NCBI GenBank assembly: GCA_003480425.1
Contig: QUJA01000005.1
Coordinates: 1 to 64,000, forward strand
Origin: Firmicutes bacterium AM31-12AC
GTDB lineage: Bacteria > Bacillota > Clostridia > Lachnospirales > Lachnospiraceae
Length of the DNA: 64,000 nucleotides
Direction of reading: 5' to 3'
Shown: piece by piece, positions 58,097 through 64,000 of the stretch
Numbering within the stretch: the first letter of the stretch is position 1
Layout: every line of letters begins with the position of its first letter
Made by a program: the position numbers and the translations under genes
The notes under the pieces: model-generated
What the model was told of the DNA's origin: nothing
The model's database searches: none
The model's input: only the letters and a program-made list of their open reading frames with translations

Positions 58097-60729
58097 ATGG
58101 CAAAATGGGTTTATATGTTTACTGAGGGTAACGCAACAATGAGAAACCTGCTTGGAGGAAAAGGTGCAAACCTTGCAGAGATGACAAATCTTGGTCTTCC
58201 AGTACCACAGGGATTTACAATTACAACAGAGGCTTGTACTCAGTATTACGAGGACGGAAGAAAGATCAACGACGAAATCATGGCACAGATCATGGAAGCA
58301 ATCGTAAAGATGGAAGAAGTAACAGGCAAGAAATTTGGAGACAATGAGAATCCACTGCTTGTATCTGTTCGTTCAGGAGCAAGAGCATCTATGCCAGGTA
58401 TGATGGATACAATCCTTAACCTTGGATTGAATGAAGAAGTAGTAGAAGTAGTTGCTAAGAAAACAGGCAACGAAAGATGGGCTCGTGACTGCTACAGAAG
58501 ATTTATCCAGATGTACTCTGATGTAGTTATGGAAGTAGGTAAAAAATACTTCGAAGAATTGATCGACAAGATGAAAGCTGAAAGAGGGGTTACACAGGAC
58601 GTAGACCTTACAGCAGATGACTTAAAAGAGCTTGCTAATCAGTTTAAAGCTGAATATAAAGAAAAAATCGGAGCTGACTTCCCAGATGATCCTAAGGAAC
58701 AGCTGATGGGAGCTATCAAAGCTGTATTCCGTTCATGGGATAACCCACGTGCAAACGTATATCGTCGTGATAACGATATTCCATATTCTTGGGGAACAGC
58801 TGTTAACGTACAGGAGATGGCATTTGGTAACTGGTCAGATGAATCTGGTACAGGTGTTGCATTTACTCGTGACCCTGCAACAGGAGAGAAGAAGCTGATG
58901 GGAGAATTCCTGATGAATGCTCAGGGAGAAGACGTTGTTGCCGGTGTTCGTACACCACAGCCAATCGCAGAATTACAGGCAGTTATGCCAGAAGTATACG
59001 ATCAGTTCGTAGGTGTTTGCAACAAATTGGAAACACACTATAGAGATATGCAGGATATGGAGTTTACTATCCAGGATAGAAAACTGTTCATGCTGCAGAC
59101 ACGTAATGGTAAGAGAACAGCTCAGGCTGCATTAAAGATTGCTTGTGACCTTGTAGATGAAGGCATGAGAACAGAAGAAGAAGCAGTTGCAATGATCGAT
59201 CCACGTAACCTGGATACATTGCTTCATCCACAGTTTGATACAGCTGCATTAAAAGCTGCTACACCAATCGGTAAAGGTCTTGGAGCTTCTCCAGGAGCTG
59301 CTTGTGGTAAAGTTGTATTTACAGCAGATGACGCTGTTGAATGGGCTGCAAAAGGTGAAAAAGTAGTTCTGGTTCGTCTTGAGACATCTCCAGAAGATAT
59401 TACAGGTATGAAATCTGCTCAGGGTATCCTGACAGTTCGTGGTGGTATGACATCTCACGCTGCTGTAGTTGCACGTGGTATGGGTACATGCTGTGTATCT
59501 GGTTGCGGAGACATCGCAATGGATGAAGAAAACAAGAAATTTACATTAGCAGGAAAAGAATTCCACGAAGGAGATGCAATCTCAATCGACGGAACAACAG
59601 GTAATATCTACGATGGAATCATCCCAACAGTAGATGCTACAATCGCTGGTGAATTTGGACGTATCATGGATTGGGCTGACAAGTTCAGAACAATGAAAGT
59701 TCGTACTAACGCAGACACACCTGCAGATGCTAAGAAAGCTCGCGAGCTTGGAGCAGAAGGTATCGGACTTTGCCGTACAGAGCATATGTCTTCGAAGGCA
59801 ACAGAATTGATGCATTCCGTGAAATGATTTGTTCAGAGACAATTGAAGAAAGAGAAGCTGCACTTGCTAAGATTCTTCCAGAGCAGCAGGGAGACTTCGA
59901 AAAACTGTATGAAGCTCTTGAAGGTAACCCGGTTACAATTCGTTTCCTTGATCCACCGCTTCATGAGTTCGTTCCTACAGAGGAAGAGGATATCAAGAAA
60001 CTTGCAGATGCTCAGGGCAAAACTGTAGAAGAAATCAAAACAATTATCGATAGCTTACATGAATTCAACCCAATGATGGGACATCGTGGATGCCGTCTTG
60101 CTGTTACTTATCCAGAAATTGCTAAGATGCAGACAAGCGCTGTTATCCGTGCAGCAATCAATGTACAGAAAGCTCATCCAGACTGGAATGTAAAACCAGA
60201 AATCATGATTCCATTAGTTGGAGATATCAAAGAGCTTAAATATGTTAAGAAATTTGTTGTTGAGACAGCAGATGCTGAAATCGCAGCAGCAGGAAGCAAC
60301 CTTGAATATGAAGTTGGAACAATGATTGAGATTCCAAGAGCTGCTCTTACAGCTGATGATATCGCAAAAGAAGCTGACTTCTTCTGCTTCGGTACAAACG
60401 ATTTAACACAGATGACATACGGATTCTCACGTGATGATGCTGGTAAGTTCTTAGATGCTTACTATGATGCTAAAATCTTTGAGAACGATCCATTTGCTAA
60501 ACTGGATCAGACTGGTGTAGGTAAATTAATGGAAACAGCTATCAAATTAGGTAGACCTGTTAATCCAAAACTTCACATCGGTATCTGTGGAGAGCATGGT
60601 GGAGATCCATCTTCTGTAGAATTCTGCAACAAGATTGGTCTGGATTATGTATCTTGCTCACCATTCCGTGTACCAATTGCAAGATTAGCTGCTGCACAGG
60701 CTGCTATCGCTCAAAAAGCAGACAAATAG
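58097..60729 (+). pseudogene. ppdK: Pyruvate, phosphate dikinase, frameshifted
   Basis: An enzyme of about 877 residues interconverting pyruvate/ATP/Pi and PEP/AMP/PPi, important in clostridial glycolysis and gluconeogenesis. An N-terminal ATP-grasp domain (GGKGANLAEMTNLGLPVP) is followed by the phosphohistidine domain, with the catalytic histidine in GGMTSHAAVVARGMG, and the C-terminal PEP/pyruvate barrel (GTNDLTQMTYGFSRDD and CGEHGGDPSS). The first frame ends at 59827. The second is in phase from AYVFEGNRIDAFREM. One extra T at 59789 gives the conserved EHMFFEGNRIDAF. Codon bias is strong. A sequence error is the likeliest explanation. Confidence 0.9.
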
Positions 60730-60764
60730 GATATATAACACAGAGTGTTAATTAGTCTATATAG

Positions 60765-60802
60765 AAAACCCCTTACATCAATTATGGTGTGAGGGGTTTT
60801 TT
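60765..60802 (+). terminator. Rho-independent terminator after ppdK
   Basis: AACCCCTTACA and TGTGAGGGGTT form the stem, with one unpaired base, followed by TTTTTT. Confidence 0.88.
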
Positions 60803-60897
60803 AGTGAGAAAATGTACAAAAGTTCGTTGGTGTGGTAGTATGATAAAGGCAAATCACTATTTGTTGATTTGTAATACATAATACAAGGAGAAATAAA

Positions 60898-61737
60898 ATG
60901 AGTACAAAAAAAGCAATTGGCATATCATTTGTTGCCATATTCATTTTAGTAATTACACAAGTTATTGCACAAGCAATTGCAAGTATATTTACTATAATAC
61001 ATGTTCCATATGGAATTTGTAATATTATCGCTGGAGTTATATATGCCGGATTGTCATATTTTCTTTTGAAAATATTTATTAGCAAGGTTATTAAGTTACC
61101 AGTGTCAGATTTTGGACTACCTAAATTTAAAATTAAAATAAGATGGAGTATAGTAGCTGTATTGTTACCAGTCATTATAAAAGGAAGTTATCTTTTAATA
61201 TTCAACGGTAAGTATGTTTCTTCAAATATGAATGGAAATCAGATATTTACTACTTTAAGCGCAGGAATTGCCTTCACTGGAATAGCGGCTGGATTTGTTG
61301 AAGAAATGGTGTTTAGAGGAGTTATACTTAATGCATTAAAGAAAAGATGGAATGTTAAAGTGGCAGTAATCGTTCCATCAATGTTATTTGGTATTGTACA
61401 TGTTCTGGGACAGGATTTTTCAATAGGCAGTTGTTTATTAGTTATTATCGCTGGAACTATGGTAGGCGTTATGTTTTCAATGATTGCAATAGAGAGTGGT
61501 TCAATTTGGAATAGTGGAATAGTGCATGCTATTTGGAACGTTATGATTATTGGTGGTGGATTGTCCATCGGAGAAAAAATGGATAAATATTCTGTAATGA
61601 CATACGTCCTTAATTCAAAATCTTTTGCAATTACAGGGGGAGAATTTGGGATTGAATCATCTGTTATTTCGTTGATAGGGTATATAGTAGTGATTGGCAT
61701 AGCATTTATTATGATTAAATCGAGTAAGAAAAATTGA
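60898..61737 (+). CDS. CPBP-family intramembrane protease
   Basis: A 279-residue membrane protein with about eight hydrophobic spans. The CPBP/Abi motifs are in order: GFVEEMVFRGVILNAL (EExxxR, about residue 140), FGIVHVLGQ and NSGIVHAIWN with the second and third catalytic histidines. Members process peptides or confer bacteriocin immunity; the role here is unknown. AAGGAG precedes the ATG. It is AT-rich and stands alone after the ppdK terminator. Confidence 0.88.
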   Translation: MSTKKAIGISFVAIFILVITQVIAQAIASIFTIIHVPYGICNIIAGVIYAGLSYFLLKIFISKVIKLPVSDFGLPKFKIKIRWSIVAVLLPVIIKGSYLLIFNGKYVSSNMNGNQIFTTLSAGIAFTGIAAGFVEEMVFRGVILNALKKRWNVKVAVIVPSMLFGIVHVLGQDFSIGSCLLVIIAGTMVGVMFSMIAIESGSIWNSGIVHAIWNVMIIGGGLSIGEKMDKYSVMTYVLNSKSFAITGGEFGIESSVISLIGYIVVIGIAFIMIKSSKKN

Positions 61738-61875
61738 TATAAATTTATGGAAAACAATTAAGAAAAAACGATTGTAAATACAAGGGTTAGTAAGTCTGAT
61801 GATGGTTATGTGCAAGAAATCAGGGAACCGCTCAATAGCGAGTACGGGATATGAACAGTAGGGGGGGAGGTAAAG

Positions 61876-62127
61876 ATGATTACTATTTTTAATAGAAAAG
61901 AATTATTGATTACTTTAGATATGAAAAAGCAATCGGAGATACGTGAAATTTTATCTGCAAATAACATTGAGTATGTAGTAAAAACAACAAATCTACAGAG
62001 TGCAACTGTAGTTGGAAGCCAAAGAGCTTATACAGGTAACTATGGAATCAATCAAGACTATTCCTATGAGTATAAGATTTATGTTCGTAAGAAGGACTTT
62101 GATAAAGCAGTATGTTTGATTAATTAA
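61876..62127 (+). CDS. Small DUF2007-like protein
   Basis: An 83-residue protein with an excellent GGGGAGG site just upstream. The layout (MKKQSEIREILSANNIEYVV, a loop, and YEYKIYVRKKDFDKAVCLI) fits a ferredoxin-like alpha/beta fold of the DUF2007 type, in which a short helix precedes an I-x-Y strand and a final KxDxxxA helix. Family membership is by pattern only. It is a single-gene unit between a CPBP protease and a two-component system. Confidence 0.6.
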   Translation: MITIFNRKELLITLDMKKQSEIREILSANNIEYVVKTTNLQSATVVGSQRAYTGNYGINQDYSYEYKIYVRKKDFDKAVCLIN

Positions 62128-62431
62128 CGTTCATCTTGCTTTTAATATGGTTTTATGAATAAAAGATGTTGGAAAGGGATGTAATTATGGATTGAAAACT
62201 TCCGCTATTATATCGTTGTGACAACAACTAAATTCTTCAAAAATTACTGAGGTCAGATCCTTTTAATTGGCATTGAGAGAAGATGCAGATGAACGAAATG
62301 AAGAAGCAGTAGAAGAAATGCTGAATGAACTGTGGAGGAAGTATTCGGATAAAAACAGGTACTTTACGGACCTTCCGAAAGCTATCATTAATAGCAAAGC
62401 TATAAGATTTCAAAAAATGGGAGTGAGATAT
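62128..62431 (+). other. Gap with an in-frame coding remnant ahead of the two-component system
   Basis: This gap of about 300 bases has no complete gene. From 62267 an open frame runs straight into the response regulator, encoding a charged segment (EEAVEEMLNELWRKYSDKNR, then YFTDLPKAIINSKAIRF). It looks like the tail of a lost protein, because the regulator has its own ribosome binding site at 62419-62423. Confidence 0.5.
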
Positions 62432-63109
62432 ATGGAGCAATTACTGATTGTTGAAGATGATATTGGTTTGAATCAAGGGTTATGCAAAGCACTGAAAGCA
62501 GATGCTCGGCAGATCATTTCCTGCCAAGACCTAAAAACGGCGAAGGAACAGCTGCTTTGCGGCGGTGTGTCCCTGATCCTGTTGGATATCAATCTGCCGG
62601 ATGGCAGTGGGCTTGAGCTGCTCCGGGAGGTCAAGGAAAACATGCCCGGAGTTCCTGTTATTCTGCTGACTGCCAACGACACCGATCTGGACATCGTAGA
62701 CGGACTGGAGAGAGGTGCTGATGATTACATTACCAAGCCCTTTTCTCTTTCGGTTTTGCGTGCAAGGGTGAATACCCAACTGCGAAAGCAGACGTCAAGC
62801 CATAAAAATGTGCCGATCCATATTGATCTATTTCACTTTGACTTTGAGGCTATGACCTTTTATGTGGAAGATTCAAAAGTGGAATTGAGTAAAACAGAAC
62901 AAAAATTACTGCGTCTGCTTGTTGAAAACCGAGGCCGAACCATGACCCGTGGAGACCTTGTAGACCGGATCTGGACAGATGGCGCAGAATATGTGGATGA
63001 AAATGCTTTGTCTGTTACGATCAAGCGACTGAGGGATAAGCTTGGCGCACAGAAATATATTAAAACCGTCTATGGAATCGGTTATAGCTGGGTGACAAAA
63101 GATGAATAA
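62432..63109 (+). CDS. OmpR-family response regulator (second system)
   Basis: A 225-residue regulator. The receiver has the EDD pair (8-10), D52 in LILLDINLPDGSG, LLTAND and the lysine in YITKPFS. The winged-helix domain ends IKTVYGIGYSW. ATG 62432 with GGGAG (62419-62423) is preferred to the TTG at 62267, which adds an unrelated N-terminus. Base composition is richer in GC than in the genes to its left, suggesting separate acquisition. The kinase starts 8 bases before its end, so the pair is coupled. Confidence 0.92.
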   Translation: MEQLLIVEDDIGLNQGLCKALKADARQIISCQDLKTAKEQLLCGGVSLILLDINLPDGSGLELLREVKENMPGVPVILLTANDTDLDIVDGLERGADDYITKPFSLSVLRARVNTQLRKQTSSHKNVPIHIDLFHFDFEAMTFYVEDSKVELSKTEQKLLRLLVENRGRTMTRGDLVDRIWTDGAEYVDENALSVTIKRLRDKLGAQKYIKTVYGIGYSWVTKDE

Positions 63110-64000
63110 AACCGGCATTGTGATCATACTGCTGTGTTTTCTGGCGGCGGCAGCTGTTGTGTTATGGGAGCGGAGAAAGGCCAGAAAAACGATGGAAGAA
63201 ATCGAAAGAATGCTGGACGCTGCCATGACCGGCTCCTTTTCTGAAACCAATTTTGATGAAAGCCGGCAGTCTGCTTTGGAAACAAAGTTTGCGCACTATC
63301 TTTCCGCCGCAGAAGCATCTTCTCAAAACATAGCGCAGGAAAAAGACAAAATCAAAACCTTGATTGCGGACATTTCCCACCAGACGAAAACGCCGATTGC
63401 AAATTTGCTGTTATACAGCGAGCTTTTGATGGAGGAAACTCTGCCTGCATCGGCGAAGGCAAATGTGGAGGCGCTGTACAAACAATCGGAAAAGCTGCGA
63501 TTTCTGATCGATTCTCTCGTAAAGCTTTCCAGACTGGAAAACGGGATCATTTCACTCTCCCCTCAGCAATCAGTGCTGCAGCCGCTGCTTGAAAGTGTGG
63601 TAGAACAATATACTGCCAAGGCTTCTGAAAAAGGATTGTCTTTGCAAATGCAGGATACAGATGCTTTTGCTGTATTCGACTTCAAATGGACAGCGGAAGC
63701 GCTGGCTAATATCGTAGACAACGCCATCAAATATACAGAGCATGGCACCATTACTATTTCTGCCGTAAGCTATGAAATGTTTGCAAGGATCGATATATCG
63801 GATACCGGTCCAGGCATCCCGGAAAGTGAGCAAGCGAAGATATTTGCTCGATTTTACCGCTCAAATAGTGTGCAGAAACAAGAAGGGGTCGGCATTGGCT
63901 TATACCTTGCCCGACAGATCATATCCGGCGAGGGCGGTTATATCAAGGTTGCTTCCGTTCCGGAAAAAGGAAGTACGTTTTCCATATTTCTGCCGAAATA
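63102..64000 (+). CDS. Sensor histidine kinase (second system), runs to window end
   Basis: The frame from ATG 63102 is open to the window edge: 299 residues plus two bases (TA) that are probably the first part of the stop. One transmembrane helix (about 4-22) is followed by a coiled linker and the HisKA box ADISHQTKTPIANLLL (histidine at about 93). The HATPase N box is DNAIKYTE, with G1 SDTGPGI and G2 GVGIGLYLA. FSIFLPK is a normal kinase C-terminus, so the protein is likely complete. No extracellular sensor domain is present. It overlaps the response regulator gene. An ABC transporter may follow outside the window, as in Bce-like loci. Confidence 0.9.
   Translation, partial: MNKTGIVIILLCFLAAAAVVLWERRKARKTMEEIERMLDAAMTGSFSETNFDESRQSALETKFAHYLSAAEASSQNIAQEKDKIKTLIADISHQTKTPIANLLLYSELLMEETLPASAKANVEALYKQSEKLRFLIDSLVKLSRLENGIISLSPQQSVLQPLLESVVEQYTAKASEKGLSLQMQDTDAFAVFDFKWTAEALANIVDNAIKYTEHGTITISAVSYEMFARIDISDTGPGIPESEQAKIFARFYRSNSVQKQEGVGIGLYLARQIISGEGGYIKVASVPEKGSTFSIFLPK

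Noticed and set aside
62267..62431. N-terminal extension of the second response regulator
   Set aside because: It would start at TTG without a binding site and adds 55 residues unlike receiver domains; ATG 62432 has its own GGGAG.

Overview
The window is low-GC bacterial DNA with compact, co-oriented housekeeping operons, AGGAGG-type ribosome binding sites and anaerobic enzymes (pyruvate:ferredoxin oxidoreductase, pyruvate phosphate dikinase, SAM-dependent RlmN). Gene content, a DAP-type MurE and several small families typical of gut Clostridia (DUF5685, YunG-like, M16C peptidase) point to a Lachnospiraceae member. Nearly all host genes lie on the + strand.

Layout. 1-6.3 kb: a Crp/Fnr-type regulator, a three-subunit xanthine-dehydrogenase-like molybdoenzyme and an NCS2 purine permease, which together look like a purine uptake and oxidation module. 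6.5-8.7 kb: a sugar isomerase/epimerase and a Gfo/Idh/MocA dehydrogenase. 8.8-22.7 kb: a conserved core block (murE, priA, def, fmt, Zn peptidase, rsmB, rlmN, prpC, prkC, rsgA, rpe, thiN, GNAT). 22.7-31.7 kb: accessory genes, including a Bce-like two-component system with its ABC transporter, an XRE/zinc-ribbon regulator, a collapsed ABC-2 exporter and an intact ABC-2 pair. 31.77-37.67 kb: a GC-richer integrative mobilizable element with 20-bp inverted ends, a collapsed serine recombinase, a MobV relaxase, a RepA_N-type initiator, an XRE repressor with palindromic operators and an AT-richer GH3 cargo gene. 37.7-39.3 kb: a scar zone with a truncated flavodoxin gene and a GNAT/AbiEii deletion chimera. 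39.3-60.8 kb: a second core block (ychF, lgt, nifJ, glpK, DUF5685, J-domain protein, dus, M16C peptidase, era, recO, glyS, M18 aminopeptidase, ppdK). 60.9-64 kb: a CPBP protease, a small protein, and a GC-richer two-component system whose kinase runs to the window edge.

Two window-wide patterns stand out. First, many reading frames are broken. Five conserved host genes (xdhA, the NCS2 permease, lgt, the M16C peptidase, ppdK) and two genes of the mobile element each need one extra base to restore the frame, and three genes contain an in-frame TAG. Because lgt and ppdK should be maintained, residual sequencing or assembly error is a serious explanation for the one-base deletions; the larger internal deletions look like real decay. 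Second, a structured dispersed repeat ending in TTCGACTTGAA occurs in full or partial form six times, always in the same orientation and, where the upstream gene is visible, just after its stop codon.

No tRNA, rRNA, CRISPR array or known riboswitch was recognised. All family assignments come from reading the sequence, without database searches.
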